Assembly: GCF_008180415.1 (NCBI RefSeq)
Contig: NZ_VTEI01000004.1
Span: forward strand, 26,375-73,489
Direction: 5' to 3'
Source: Rossellomorea vietnamensis
GTDB taxonomy: Bacteria; Bacillota; Bacilli; Bacillales; Bacillaceae_B
DNA length: 47,115 bases
Position 1 is the stretch's first letter. The number at the start of each line of letters is the position of its first letter. The notes under the pieces were generated by a model. That model was given only the letters and a program-made list of their open reading frames with translations, was not told the origin of the DNA and did no database searches. A program made the position numbers and the translations under genes. Of this stretch, positions 1 through 12,736 are shown one piece after another.

Positions 1-615
1 GTCGGTCGGGCCGGGCTGGTTTTTGTGAAGATGTGTATGAAGCTGCGTTGACATCGGTCGGGAGCGGTTGGTTTTTGTGGAGATGTGTATGAAGCTGCGT
101 TGACATCGGTCGGGCCGGGCTGGTTTTTGTGAAGATGTGTATGAAGCTGCGTTGACATCGGTCGGGCCGGGCTGGTTTTTGTGGAGATGTGTATGAAGCA
201 GAGGGAACGTCGGTCGGGAGCGGGTGTTTTTTTGTGAAAATGTGTATGAAGCTGCGTTGACATCGGTCGGGCCGGGCTGGTTTTTGTGGAGATGTGTATG
301 AAGCAGCGGGAACGTCGGTCGGGAGCAGGCGATTTTTGTGGAGATGCGTATGAAGTTGGAGCAGGCGATTTTTGTGGAGATGCGTATGAAGCTGAGTTGA
401 CATCGGTCGGGCCGGGCTGGTTTTTGTGGAGATGTGTATGAAGCAGAGGGAACGTCGGTCGGGAGCGTGTGTTTTTTTGTGAAAATGTGTATGAAGCTGC
501 GTTGACATCGGTCGGGCCGGGCTGGTTTTTGTGGAGATGTGTATGAAGCAGAGGGAACGTCGGTCAGGAGCGGGCGTTTTTTGTGAAGATGTGTATGAAG
601 TTGAGGAAACGTCGG
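1..615 (+). repeat. 52-bp tandem repeat array (CGGTCGGG family), array 1
   Basis: About a dozen imperfect units with a 52-bp period. Each unit starts with CGGTCGGG and carries an AGATGTGTATGAAG core about 28 bp later. The first two CGGTCGGG copies are at positions 3 and 55. Some units are shortened, for example around 340-390. The array runs off the left edge. No convincing reading frame spans it. The reverse complement of the array at 33.3-34.0 kb has the same period and the same two landmarks in the same phase, so both belong to one family. Confidence 0.9.
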
Positions 616-653
616 AAGAGAGGCTGTTCCAAGCATTTAGAAGCTTCTTACAG

Positions 654-692
654 GAGTAACCATTTGCCTGCTGGAGCTGAGCAAGACGCTTG
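654..692 (+). repeat. Degenerate 3' half of the 126-bp structured repeat
   Basis: The stretch CATTTGCCTG, GGAGCTGAGCAAG, then ACGCTTGCG matches the right half of the 126-bp repeat found at 9.5, 10.8, 25.5 and 28.0 kb. The left half and its pairing arms are absent, so this looks like a decayed relic just upstream of the pcrB promoter. Confidence 0.55.
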
Positions 693-733
693 CGATTTGG
701 GAAAATTCTCCACACCCTCTCTGCACAGCTCCC

Positions 734-762
734 TCGTTAATTGCAGATAGGAATGGTATAAT
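734..762 (+). promoter_or_regulatory. Candidate sigma-A promoter of pcrB
   Basis: A perfect TATAAT (757-762) is preceded by TGG, giving an extended -10. The -35 region 17 bp upstream is weak (TCGTTA, 734-739), as is usual with extended -10 promoters. It lies 37 bp before the pcrB start codon. Confidence 0.55.
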
Positions 763-798
763 GTTTTAATGGAAATGAATGAATTGGAGGATGTAAGG

Positions 799-1488
799 AT
801 GTACGATGTCAGAGAGTGGCGCCATGTATTTAAGCTCGACCCTGCCAAGGAGATCAGCGACGAAGATTTAGATAGAATCTGTGAATCGGGAACGGATGCG
901 GTAATCATTGGCGGGACCGACGATGTCACCCTTGAAGGGGTTCTGGATCTGATGGCGAGAGTCAGGAGGTACACTGTGCCGTGCGCTCTCGAGGTCAGCA
1001 ATATGGAATCTCTTACCCCGGGATTCGACTTTTATTTTATCCCGACTGTGTTGAACAGCGATGACCCGATGTGGCTGAAGGGCCTTCATCATCAAGCGGT
1101 AAAGGAATACGGGGAAATTATGAACTGGGACGAGATATTCGTAGAAGGATATTGTATCCTGAACAGTGACTGCAAAGCAGCCAAGCTGACAGGCGCCAGC
1201 ACGGATTTGGCTAAAGAAGATGTGGCAGCCTATGCAATGATGGCAGAAAAAATGTTCCATCTTCCTATCTTTTATCTGGAATACAGCGGCATGTACGGTG
1301 ATATCGAGTATGTCCGCGAAACAGCGCGGGTGCTTGAAAACACAACCCTGTTTTATGGCGGGGGCATCCAAACGCCGGAGCAGGCGCGGGAAATGGGAGA
1401 ACACGCAGACGTCATCGTCGTCGGAAATATTATATACGAAGATTTACCCGCAGCATTGAAAACAGTGAAAGCTGTTAAAACAGTATAA
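799..1488 (+). CDS. pcrB: Heptaprenylglyceryl phosphate synthase PcrB
   Basis: A 229-residue TIM-barrel prenyltransferase. The family joins heptaprenyl diphosphate to sn-glycerol-1-phosphate to make an archaeal-type ether lipid in Bacillaceae. The start [15 protein letters not shown] and the motifs [29 protein letters not shown] and HADVIVVGN match PcrB as remembered from B. subtilis over the full length. An in-frame ATG 30 bp upstream (769) is rejected: GGAGG at 786-790 is placed 8 nt before the ATG at 799, and the family begins here. It lies just upstream of pcrA as in B. subtilis, but a 172-bp gap with its own promoter separates the two. Confidence 0.95.
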   Translation: MYDVREWRHVFKLDPAKEISDEDLDRICESGTDAVIIGGTDDVTLEGVLDLMARVRRYTVPCALEVSNMESLTPGFDFYFIPTVLNSDDPMWLKGLHHQAVKEYGEIMNWDEIFVEGYCILNSDCKAAKLTGASTDLAKEDVAAYAMMAEKMFHLPIFYLEYSGMYGDIEYVRETARVLENTTLFYGGGIQTPEQAREMGEHADVIVVGNIIYEDLPAALKTVKAVKTV

Positions 1489-1595
1489 ATTTATAAAATT
1501 TATCCATCTTTGAGAGTTGATCATGATTAATTTTTCAAGAGGGTGCAAAATATTGATTGAAGCAGAAATCAATCAGCAGTTACTGTAATTAATCC

Positions 1596-1624
1596 TTCAT
1601 ATAAATAGTAGAAATTGATATAAT
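1596..1624 (+). promoter_or_regulatory. Candidate sigma-A promoter of the pcrA-ligA-camS operon
   Basis: TTCATA (1596-1601), a 17-bp spacer, then a perfect TATAAT (1619-1624), ending 36 bp before the pcrA start. The -35 matches 4 of 6 consensus bases. Confidence 0.55.
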
Positions 1625-1660
1625 AAGAACAAATGTTCGTTATGGTGGTGGAATAGGAAA

Positions 1661-5916
<4,256 letters not shown>

Positions 5917-5931
5917 AGGTGGAGGAAATGA

Positions 5932-7083
5932 ATGAAAAAGTGGTGGGTGGCAGCCGCAGCCGCTCTTGTTTTGAGCGGCTGTGCTCCCGCGTTTGAAAAA
6001 CAGGAGCAAGTAGTGGAAGAGGATGCTCAGCAAACGGAAAAGGCGATCATACCGAATTATCAGATTTCAAGTGATTATTTTAAAACACTGCTCCCTTATG
6101 AATCGACAGACACAAGGGGGATGGTCGTCAATAACCTGAAATCCCGTTACGATATAGAGGTATTTGAGTCAGGGTTAGTCAGAATGGCGAAAGAAGCTTA
6201 TTCAACTGACCAATATCTCTTCAAAGAAGGCCAGATATTGGACAAGGAAACAATCCAATCATGGCTGAACAGGAAGTTCACCAGTGAACAATTGAAAGAA
6301 AAAGGATTAGAGGAAAAAGATAATGTCGGCCTTAATCCTGTTGAAGATACACCAGGCGAGGGGAAAGACTCCCCGATCTACCTTGCCCACGTGATAGAGC
6401 ATAATTACTTGGAAAAATTTGAGGAAAATAAAATCCAGCTCTCGGGTGTCGCTGTCGGGCTTGCGCTGAATTCTGTTTCCTATTATCAGGACCAATCGAC
6501 AGGCGAGACAAGGCAGACAACCATCAGCCATGAAGAAGTCAGGAAGCAAGGGACCGAGATAGCCCAGGAAGTGATCAACAGAATGAGACAAAACCCTGAA
6601 CTGGATGGAGTTCCGATTATGATTGCCATGTATGAACAATCAAGTAAAGGTTCTGTTACTCCTGGCAGCTATTTCGCTTATGCCAACATTCCAGCGGGAA
6701 GTTCGTCGATCAGCGAGTGGATCAATGTGGATGAAGAGCATTATTTCTTTCCGTCTGATGAGGCGGAAGAGTCTTACCCTGAAGACTTGAGCATTTTTAA
6801 TGAGTTTAAAGAAAAGACAGAAACCTATTTCCCGAATTATGTCGGTGTCGTAGGAAGTGCTTTTTACAAAGACGGATCTATGCAAAAACTGGAGATTGAT
6901 ATTCCGATCCAATTCAATGGAAAAGCTGAAACAATCGGTTTTACTCAGTATGCAGCAGAACTAGCTGCTGAACTTTTTCCAGATGAGATGAATGTAGAGA
7001 TCGAAATCACTTCCGGAGATGGTGCAGAGGCATTGATCGTCCTCAGCCCGCAGAAGGAACCGTTTGTGCATATCTATGAATAA
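5932..7083 (+). CDS. camS: CamS family lipoprotein (sex-pheromone cAM373 precursor family, YerH-like)
   Basis: A 383-residue lipoprotein. The N-terminus MKKWWVAAAAALVLSGC is a signal peptide with lipobox LSGC, so C17 should be lipidated and the protein held on the outer face of the membrane. The body (NYQISSDYFKTLLPY, RGMVVNN, IPIMIAMYEQSSKGSVTPG-like segment, PNYVGVVG) matches the CamS family, in which the staphylococcal signal peptide is processed to the cAM373 pheromone; the role of the mature protein is unknown. GGTGGAGG is placed well for the ATG. It is last in pcrA-ligA-camS and is followed by a terminator. Confidence 0.9.
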   Translation: MKKWWVAAAAALVLSGCAPAFEKQEQVVEEDAQQTEKAIIPNYQISSDYFKTLLPYESTDTRGMVVNNLKSRYDIEVFESGLVRMAKEAYSTDQYLFKEGQILDKETIQSWLNRKFTSEQLKEKGLEEKDNVGLNPVEDTPGEGKDSPIYLAHVIEHNYLEKFEENKIQLSGVAVGLALNSVSYYQDQSTGETRQTTISHEEVRKQGTEIAQEVINRMRQNPELDGVPIMIAMYEQSSKGSVTPGSYFAYANIPAGSSSISEWINVDEEHYFFPSDEAEESYPEDLSIFNEFKEKTETYFPNYVGVVGSAFYKDGSMQKLEIDIPIQFNGKAETIGFTQYAAELAAELFPDEMNVEIEITSGDGAEALIVLSPQKEPFVHIYE

Positions 7084-7092
7084 GTCAAATGA

Positions 7093-7122
7093 AGGCTGTC
7101 CTCTTAAGGGGCGGTCTTTTTT
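7093..7122 (+). terminator. Rho-independent terminator after camS
   Basis: An AGGCTGTCC / GGGGCGGTCT stem with several G-U pairs and a six-base loop, followed by a T run. It starts 10 bp after the camS stop. Confidence 0.7.
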
Positions 7123-7810
7123 GTTATAATTTTAAACTTCTTGCAGCCTAAAAAGGATTTTTTAAAAATCTCATAACCAAAAAAGTGTTCTTCTGTGTAA
7201 ACCCCTGCAACCGAAAATCCCGCAAGCGAGCTTTTCTGCAAGCTGCTCAATTATTTGCATAGCTCTAGATAAAGCGGGAAAAATAATGGCGTCACTACTC
7301 GCTGGAAACTCAGTAGAAAGTGTATGAAAAATTATTTAGAAATAGTAGTTAGGAAGACTTCTCATGATCAAGGGTGGTCAGAGCAGGAACTAATTTGCAG
7401 GTGTTTTTATCTGAAAATGGAGTGGTTTGAGTAAGATCTGCAGAAATGGTGTACTGAAAAATATTAAGCTTCGGGGTCTTGGCTGGGTCTTGCCTGAAGC
7501 TAAGTACGGAAAAAATTATTGGAGTAAAAACAGAGGCAGAGAGGAAAATTACCATTACTTTTCGTGTTTGCAATAGGGATTTTTGTACAAATTATGAATT
7601 TAATTTTATGAATTTAGCTGAATATATATAATTGTTAAAGCGCTTCCATAGAAACATTTATACAAATATACTGTATATTTAATCAGTTATCGAATTATGT
7701 TCAGAATATTAAAAATGATTTAGCGTTTACTTTGTGTTAGGATTATTAATGTTGGAGAGTTATCCCGGGCTCATTGGTCTTATTCATCTCCTCTGCGGGA
7801 AGGAGTATGT
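7123..7810. other. AT-rich intergenic region upstream of putP
   Basis: No gene here is supported. It is strongly AT-rich from about 7590 to 7740. The features seen are the candidate cre site at 7635-7648 and a weak hairpin near 7469-7502 (AGCTTC / GAAGCT). A 74-codon frame on the minus strand (7349-7573) has a hydrophobic start but no ribosome binding site. Confidence 0.6.
7635..7648 (+). promoter_or_regulatory. Candidate cre site (CcpA operator) upstream of putP
   Basis: TTAAAGCGCTTCCA matches 12 of 14 positions of the palindromic cre form TGAAAGCGCTTTCA. It lies about 290 bp before the putP start in an AT-rich leader. Inference: catabolite control of proline uptake. Confidence 0.4.
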
Positions 7811-7891
7811 ATGAATAAGTTTACAAGTGTGATGCATAGGGTAAATAAGAGCGTCAAAAGCAAAAAAGCACTACTCATCTTAGAGGTTTAA
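7811..7891 (+). CDS. Candidate 26-residue small peptide upstream of putP
   Basis: ATG at 7811 sits 5 nt after GGGAAGGAG, a better ribosome binding site than that of putP itself. The frame runs 26 residues (MNKFTSVMHRVNKSVKSKKA...), is rich in lysine and ends 44 bp before the putP ATG. It could be a leader peptide or chance. No family is recognised. Confidence 0.3.
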   Translation: MNKFTSVMHRVNKSVKSKKALLILEV

Positions 7892-7935
7892 CTTAAAAAA
7901 ATATCAAGGTATTGAAAGGAGAATGTAGACAACAT

Positions 7936-9426
7936 ATGGATACTGCTACTTTAGTCACGTTTATTGTTTATTTAGTTGGTATGTTAGCAATTGGTATTAT
8001 TTCTTACAGATTAACTAGTAACTTGTCTGATTACGTTTTGGGAGGGCGCAGCTTAGGGCCGGGTGTTGCCGCTCTTAGCGCTGGGGCATCTGATATGAGT
8101 TCCTGGCTGCTGCTGGGTCTGCCGGGTGCCGCTTATGCATCAGGTCTTGGATCCATCTGGCTTGCGATTGGCCTGACAATCGGTGCTTACCTTAACTGGA
8201 AATTCGTTGCTTCCAGACTTCGCTCTTACACAGAGGTTGCGAACGATTCTATCACAGTTCCCGATTTCTTTGAGAACCGTTTTAAAGACGGATCCCGTAT
8301 TCTCCGCGTCATTTCAGCATTTGTAATCCTGATTTTCTTTACTTTCTATACTTCGTCAGGTCTTGTCGGCGGAGCGATTTTATTCCAAGAATCATTCGAG
8401 ATGAGCTATAATACTGCACTTCTTATTGGTGCGATCGTTATCATTTCTTACACATTCCTTGGCGGATTCCTTGCCGTCAGCTGGACTGACTTCATCCAGG
8501 GCATCCTGATGTTCCTTGCTTTAGTCGTAGCGCCAATCGTTGCGATCACTGAACTTGGAGGATGGGGAGACACCATGGATCAAGTGACTGCCGTAAATCC
8601 GGAAGGCCTTGACTTATTCGCAGGTGCTTCAGCTATCGGTGTCATTTCATTGCTTGCATGGGGGCTTGGCTACTTCGGCCAGCCGCATATCATTACTCGT
8701 TTTATGGCATTAAGATCAACAAAAGATGTACCGAAAGCGCGTTTGATCGGTATGAGCTGGATGATCGTTTCTGTAGCTGGTGCAGTATTGGTCGGCCTTG
8801 CGGGGATTGCTTACTTTGCGGCTGATCCGCTTATTGCAAACGGAGTCGACAACTCTGAAAAAGTATTCATCCTGTTCACGGATGTACTATTCAACCCTTG
8901 GGTATCGGGTATTCTTTTAGCAGCAATCTTGTCTGCGATCATGAGTACAATCGACTCTCAGCTTCTTGTTTCTTCAAGTGCCCTTGCAGAGGATTTCTAC
9001 AAAGCCATTCTCCGCAAAAATGCTTCTGATCAAGAATTGGTTTGGGTAGGACGTTTCGGAGTTATTCTAATTGCAATTATAGCGGTGCTTCTTGCGCTCG
9101 GTGGAAACCCTGCAAATGAGAATGCTTCAAGCATCCTGGATCTTGTAAGTTACGCTTGGGCTGGATTCGGCTCAGCATTTGGACCAGTAATCGTATTAGC
9201 TCTATTCTGGAAAGGCATGACACGAAACGGTGCATTGGCAGGTATGATTGTTGGTGCCGTAACAGTTGTTGTATGGCCGATGCTTGAAACTGAACTTTAT
9301 GAAATGGTTCCTGGTTTCATCCTGGCTACACTCGCTATCATAATCTTCTCCAAGGTTGGACCACAGCCTAGTGAAGAGATTAAAGCAGAATTTGATTCTG
9401 CAGTGGCAAATGATATAACAAAATAA
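7936..9426 (+). CDS. putP: Sodium/proline symporter, PutP/OpuE type (SSS family)
   Basis: About 496 residues with some 13 membrane helices. It imports proline with Na+, either as nutrient or as osmoprotectant. Family motifs: DYVLGGRSLGPGVAALSAGASDMSSWLL (N-terminal), GGFLAVSWTDFIQG, LAWGLGYFGQPHI and the STIDSQLLVSSSALAEDFY segment that contributes Na+ ligands. The longer frame from TTG 7912 is rejected because its first codons overlap the ribosome binding site (AAAGGAG, 7915-7921). The ATG at 7936 has a rather long 14-nt spacing but starts where the family does. It occupies the opuE position of B. subtilis, so OpuE is as likely as PutP; sequence alone does not separate them. Confidence 0.9.
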   Translation: MDTATLVTFIVYLVGMLAIGIISYRLTSNLSDYVLGGRSLGPGVAALSAGASDMSSWLLLGLPGAAYASGLGSIWLAIGLTIGAYLNWKFVASRLRSYTEVANDSITVPDFFENRFKDGSRILRVISAFVILIFFTFYTSSGLVGGAILFQESFEMSYNTALLIGAIVIISYTFLGGFLAVSWTDFIQGILMFLALVVAPIVAITELGGWGDTMDQVTAVNPEGLDLFAGASAIGVISLLAWGLGYFGQPHIITRFMALRSTKDVPKARLIGMSWMIVSVAGAVLVGLAGIAYFAADPLIANGVDNSEKVFILFTDVLFNPWVSGILLAAILSAIMSTIDSQLLVSSSALAEDFYKAILRKNASDQELVWVGRFGVILIAIIAVLLALGGNPANENASSILDLVSYAWAGFGSAFGPVIVLALFWKGMTRNGALAGMIVGAVTVVVWPMLETELYEMVPGFILATLAIIIFSKVGPQPSEEIKAEFDSAVANDITK

Positions 9427-9447
9427 TATTGAATTTACAATACAGTA

Positions 9448-9480
9448 CCGTCCATCGGATTATCCGATGGACGGTTTTTT
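9448..9480 (+). terminator. Strong rho-independent terminator after putP
   Basis: A perfect CCGTCCATCGGAT / ATCCGATGGACGG hairpin followed by TTTTTT, 21 bp after the putP stop. Confidence 0.93.
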
Positions 9481-9489
9481 GCTGCCTAG

Positions 9490-9827
9490 GAAATTATAGA
9501 GAATAAAGGAAAGCCCGCCTTTTTTCTCTGAGGAACATTTGCCTGTCGGGGCTGAACAAGGTGCTTCCGCTTTTGATACGTCCAGCTCCAGCACCTAGCC
9601 CCTCGGGGTCAAATAACCCTCAGAGAATAAAAGGAAAGCCCGCCTTTTTTTCTCTGAGGAACATTTGCCTGTCGGGGCTGAACAAGGTGCTTCTGCTTTT
9701 GATACGTCCAGCTCCAGCACCTAGCCCCTCGGGGTCAAATAACCCAAAGCGAATAAAAGGAAAGCCCGCCTTTTTTTCTCTGAGGAACATTTGCCTGTCG
9801 GGGCTGAACAAGGTGCTTCCGCTTTTG
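9490..9827 (+). repeat. 126-bp structured repeat, cluster A (one partial, two full units)
   Basis: Units begin with TCCAGCTCCAGC at 9581 and 9707 (126-bp period), preceded by a 3' part unit from about 9495. Each full unit can form a nested fold: AGCACC with GGTGCT, AGCCCC with GGGGCT, and CTCAGAGA with TCTCTGAG around an A-rich / T-rich centre. The inner stem of the last unit is broken (CAAAGCGA against TCTCTGAG). A reading frame crosses these units but belongs to the repeat, not to a protein. Confidence 0.85.
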
Positions 9828-9890
9828 TTATGTTTTGGGATCGGGGCAAGGGGTATACAAAAATTACTAGAAAGACTAGGAGGAATGGGA

Positions 9891-10190
9891 ATGAAAAAAC
9901 GTAATATATTTGCAGCTTTTCCGCTGGCGGCCGGTCTTTTCTTGGCAGGGTGTTCTGATGATGGAAACTCAGATAACTTTGAGGAAGTAGAAGAGGAAAC
10001 AGAACAAGGGGCCGAAGAGCTGGAACAAGAAGCAGAAGAAGGCTTGGATGAAGTGGAAGAAGAGGTAGAAGATATAGAAGAAGATGCAGAGGAAACAGGC
10101 AAAGAAATAGAAGGCGGTGCTAATAATGCCGGTGAAGAAATTGAAGAGGCGGTAGAGGAAACAGAAGAAGAAACGAATGAAGAAGAGTAG
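9891..10190 (+). CDS. Small, extremely acidic lipoprotein (paralogue 1)
   Basis: 99 residues. MKKRNIFAAFPLAAGLFLAGC is a signal peptide with lipobox LAGC (C21). The rest is almost wholly Glu/Asp with hydrophobic or Ala/Gly positions at intervals (EEVEEEVEDIEEDAEETGKE), as in a long, highly charged helix. AGGAGG at 9878-9883 sits 7 nt before the ATG at 9891, so the ATG at 9885 and the long upstream frame through the repeats are rejected. A paralogue with nearly the same leader and signal peptide follows at 10364. Family not recognised; inference: a surface-anchored polyanionic helix. Confidence 0.75.
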   Translation: MKKRNIFAAFPLAAGLFLAGCSDDGNSDNFEEVEEETEQGAEELEQEAEEGLDEVEEEVEDIEEDAEETGKEIEGGANNAGEEIEEAVEETEEETNEEE

Positions 10191-10237
10191 AAGGATACGA
10201 CTCGATCATATAGCAGGACCGTTCATCTATAGAACTG

Positions 10238-10275
10238 ATATTCATAATGGAGAATCTTTTCCCTTCAGGTAAAGG
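10238..10275 (+). terminator. Weak hairpin between the two acidic lipoprotein genes
   Basis: AGAATCTTT pairs with AAAGGTTCT around a short loop, followed only by TTTGCG. It may be a partial terminator after paralogue 1. Confidence 0.35.
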
Positions 10276-10363
10276 TTCTTTTGCGATTTAGGGGATAATG
10301 TTTTTTTTCTAATAATAAGGGAATGAGATAAATATAGCAAAAAAAGACTAGGAGGTAATGGAG

Positions 10364-10711
10364 ATGAAAAAACGCAATCTAATAGCAGCAGTTCCAATGG
10401 CAGCTGGTCTTTTCTTGGCAGGCTGCGCTCAAGATGATAATGAAGCAGCAGATCTGGAAGAAGTTGAACAGGAAGCGGAAGACAATAGTGTAGACGTAGA
10501 AGAAGGTGCCGATAACCTTGAGGAAGAAGCGGAAGATGCAGGAGAGGCAGCTGAAGAAGAGATTGATGATGCCGGGGAAGAAGCAGAAGAAGGAATAGAT
10601 GAAGCCGGCGATGAAGTTGAGGATGCAGCAGAATCTACAGAAGAAGAACTGGAAGAAGAAGCTGGAGAAGCAATTGATGAAGCAGAGGAAGAATTGGACG
10701 AAGATGAATAA
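10364..10711 (+). CDS. Small, extremely acidic lipoprotein (paralogue 2)
   Basis: 115 residues. The signal peptide MKKRNLIAAVPMAAGLFLAGC (C21) differs from paralogue 1 at only a few positions, and the leader GACTAGGAGG is shared. The mature part has an 11-residue periodicity: EDAGEAAEEEI, DDAGEEAEEGI, DEAGDEVEDAA, ESTEEELEEEA, GEAIDEAEEEL. Hendecad patterns of this kind are known from LEA and apolipoprotein-like amphipathic helices. There are almost no basic residues after the signal peptide. The AGGAGG 7-8 nt upstream supports the ATG at 10364 over 10358. Probably a tandem duplication; function unknown. Confidence 0.78.
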   Translation: MKKRNLIAAVPMAAGLFLAGCAQDDNEAADLEEVEQEAEDNSVDVEEGADNLEEEAEDAGEAAEEEIDDAGEEAEEGIDEAGDEVEDAAESTEEELEEEAGEAIDEAEEELDEDE

Positions 10712-10737
10712 TAGCTGTTTGAAAATTTGATAATCTT

Positions 10738-10766
10738 AGCGTCTGTTACCATGCAGGCGCTTTTTT
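10738..10766 (+). terminator. Rho-independent terminator after acidic lipoprotein 2
   Basis: AGCGTCTG / CAGGCGCT stem with an eight-base loop followed by TTTTTT. Confidence 0.85.
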
Positions 10767-10810
10767 GATGTAGTAAAATCCCAGGGGAGAGTTAAAGCGA
10801 TGTTATTTTG

Positions 10811-11172
10811 GCCAGCCCTCTCGAGGTCAAATAACCCTCAGAGAATAAAAGGAAAGAGCGCCTTTTTTTCTCTGAGGAACATTTGCCTGTCGGAGCTGCC
10901 CAGGGCGCTTCCGCTTTTGAATCGTCTAGCTTCAGCGCCCAGCTCCTCGGGGTCAAATAACCCTCAGAGAATAAAAGGAAAGAGCGCCTTTTTTTCTCTG
11001 AGGAACATTTGCCTGTCGGAGCTGCCCAAGGCGCTTCCGCTTTTGAATCGTCTAGCTTCAGCGCCCAGCTCCTCGGGGTCAAATAACCCTCAGAGAATAA
11101 AAGGAAAGAGCGCCTTTTTTTCTCTGAGGAACATTTGCCTGTCGGAGCTGCCCAAGGCGCTTCCGCTTTTGA
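10811..11172 (+). repeat. 126-bp structured repeat, cluster B (one partial, two full units)
   Basis: Unit starts at 10925 and 11051 (126-bp period), with a shortened first unit from 10811. Compared with cluster A the outer stem is AGCGCC / GGCGCT instead of AGCACC / GGTGCT and the second stem is AGCTCC / GGAGCT instead of AGCCCC / GGGGCT. Both arms changed together. The inner stem is CTCAGAGA / TCTCTGAG. Confidence 0.87.
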
Positions 11173-11266
11173 GTGAATTTATACGTATTAAGCTATGGGG
11201 ACATGCCGATACTGCTACTGTTAAATGTGCCTTGATGGTGCAATCAGAGAAAAGGACGGAGTCGGC

Positions 11267-12169
11267 ATGAAAAAGGTATTCTTATTTGTATTTCCAGCCG
11301 CGGCAATAATGCTTGCACTATTCTATACCTATCCCCCTTCCATCAGTTCCCCGGCTCCATCTTTTGATGATGAAGCCCTCATCGATGAACCCGCTTTTTT
11401 TTCAGAAGTGATCGAAGGGGAGAAGAAAGCATTTGCAGAAGAAGAGACTTTTATGGAAAGAGTTGCCTTTCAATATAAAACGCCGGAGATTGAAATACCG
11501 CGGAGCGAAATAGATGGTGACAGTTTTGCGATTATCGGAATCGGGGACTCGCTGACTTTAGGAACAGGCAGTGAGCAGCCAGGCGGCTACCTGGACTCTG
11601 TGAAAACCTATTATCAGCAGCAAAATGACAAGGTGGTCCTGGTTAATCATAGTGTGTATGGAGCTCAGGCAGACCATTTATTGAAGATGCTGGAAGATCC
11701 CAATCTTCAGAGTGATATCGAAAACGCGGATGTCTTATTTATGACTGTCGGCGGCAATGATCTGATCTCTGTGTTTAATCACAATTTCCCTGACTTGAGT
11801 ATTGGTGATTTTACAAAAGGAGAAGAGAGTTTTAAGTCAGATCTTCGCAAAGTCATGTCAACAATCCGTGTTTTAAATGAAGATGTACCGGTCTATTTTA
11901 TCGGTATTTTTAATCCTGTCTTTGAATCTTTGGCAGATGTAAAAGAGTTTGATCAGATCATCACCTCCTGGAATGCTTCTACGAAAAACCTTTTGGAAAT
12001 GTATCCTAATACAACATTTATTTCCATTCAGCATCTTTTTGAGGATGAAACAAATAAGTATTTGGCGGAAGATTTTTTTCATCCCAATGAGGAAGGATAT
12101 AAAAGAATCGGCAAGGAAATCATTTCGCGGACAGAGGAAATGCTGATGGTACAGAGAAATCCCTTGTGA
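11267..12169 (+). CDS. SGNH/GDSL-family hydrolase, membrane-anchored or secreted (YpmR-like)
   Basis: 300 residues. A hydrophobic N-terminus (FLFVFPAAAIMLALFY) acts as signal or anchor. The SGNH blocks are IGIGDSLTLGTG (nucleophile S95), the GGND of VGGNDLISVF, and the C-terminal DFFHPNEEGY with D269 and H272, so the catalytic set is complete. The family contains lipases and esterases acting outside the cell; the substrate is not evident. The start at 11267 is preferred to the upstream in-frame codon at 11225 because the signal peptide begins there and GGACGGAG precedes it. It resembles B. subtilis YpmR from memory. Confidence 0.85.
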   Translation: MKKVFLFVFPAAAIMLALFYTYPPSISSPAPSFDDEALIDEPAFFSEVIEGEKKAFAEEETFMERVAFQYKTPEIEIPRSEIDGDSFAIIGIGDSLTLGTGSEQPGGYLDSVKTYYQQQNDKVVLVNHSVYGAQADHLLKMLEDPNLQSDIENADVLFMTVGGNDLISVFNHNFPDLSIGDFTKGEESFKSDLRKVMSTIRVLNEDVPVYFIGIFNPVFESLADVKEFDQIITSWNASTKNLLEMYPNTTFISIQHLFEDETNKYLAEDFFHPNEEGYKRIGKEIISRTEEMLMVQRNPL

Positions 12170-12234
12170 TTGCAATTTTTTTAACGGTAACATATAGTGT
12201 AGGGAATCCGAGTATCAATGTGGAGGTGTAAGTA

Positions 12235-12675
12235 GTGGAAAGATCGAATGTGGATGAATACTTGCAGCAGGGAATGTATGGACAGAAGCAGACGAAACCG
12301 GATGAACGGAGGAAGTTCCTCGGTACGATCAGAGAAAGGATCGTGTTTGCTTTGACCCAGCGGCAGGTCAGGAGAAAAGGGACCCTGCCACAGGCTGAAT
12401 CATTGATGAAAGAGAATGGTGATGCCCATCTGTTTCTCAACGGAAATATGAGTTATACGTATCTGTCCAAATATATTAAGCTCGCTGAAAAATATGGGAT
12501 CCACTATACCATGGTGACCAACAAGGAGCATAACACAGACATCGGCCTGGTGCTCGCCTATCCGCATGCCATTGATAAAGAAGAAATCTATATCGACGAA
12601 AATCAAGAAAGCCAACTGGCTGAGCCACAAGTGAAAATGAAAAAGAAATCATTCTTTGCCAAGTTGTTTCGATGA
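12235..12675 (+). CDS. YueI family protein (DUF1694)
   Basis: 146 residues, cytoplasmic. The N-terminus VDEYLQQGMYGQKQTKPDERRKFLGTIRERIVFALT closely follows B. subtilis YueI, of unknown function. The remainder is an alpha/beta domain (HLFLNGNMSYTYLSKYIKLAEKYGIHYTMV) and a lysine-rich tail. The start is GTG, with GGAGGTG 6 nt upstream. It lies 65 bp after the SGNH hydrolase and ends at a terminator shared with the convergent gene. Confidence 0.85.
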   Translation: MERSNVDEYLQQGMYGQKQTKPDERRKFLGTIRERIVFALTQRQVRRKGTLPQAESLMKENGDAHLFLNGNMSYTYLSKYIKLAEKYGIHYTMVTNKEHNTDIGLVLAYPHAIDKEEIYIDENQESQLAEPQVKMKKKSFFAKLFR

Positions 12676-12691
12676 CAGTGTCAATTAAAAT

Positions 12692-12723
12692 AAGCGTGCC
12701 GCTTCTATAGCGGCACGCTTTTG
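12692..12723. terminator. Bidirectional terminator between yueI-like and abrB-like genes
   Basis: A perfect AAGCGTGCCGCT / AGCGGCACGCTT hairpin with A- and T-rich flanks, placed between two convergent genes. Confidence 0.9.
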
Positions 12724-12736
12724 TATTTTGTGACAG

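Noticed and set aside
1486..1504. AT-rich palindrome after pcrB as a terminator
   Set aside because: ATAAATTTATAAAATTTAT has no GC pairs and no T run; too weak to call.
7349..7573. A 74-codon minus-strand frame with a hydrophobic start
   Set aside because: TTG start without a ribosome binding site, in an AT-rich leader; nothing else supports it.
9561..11270. Open frames containing SGSNNPQRIKGK...FFSLRNICLS at 9.5, 10.8 and 25.6 kb
   Set aside because: These are translations of the 126/128-bp structured repeat. Only the lipoprotein part from 9891 is supported by a ribosome binding site and signal peptide.
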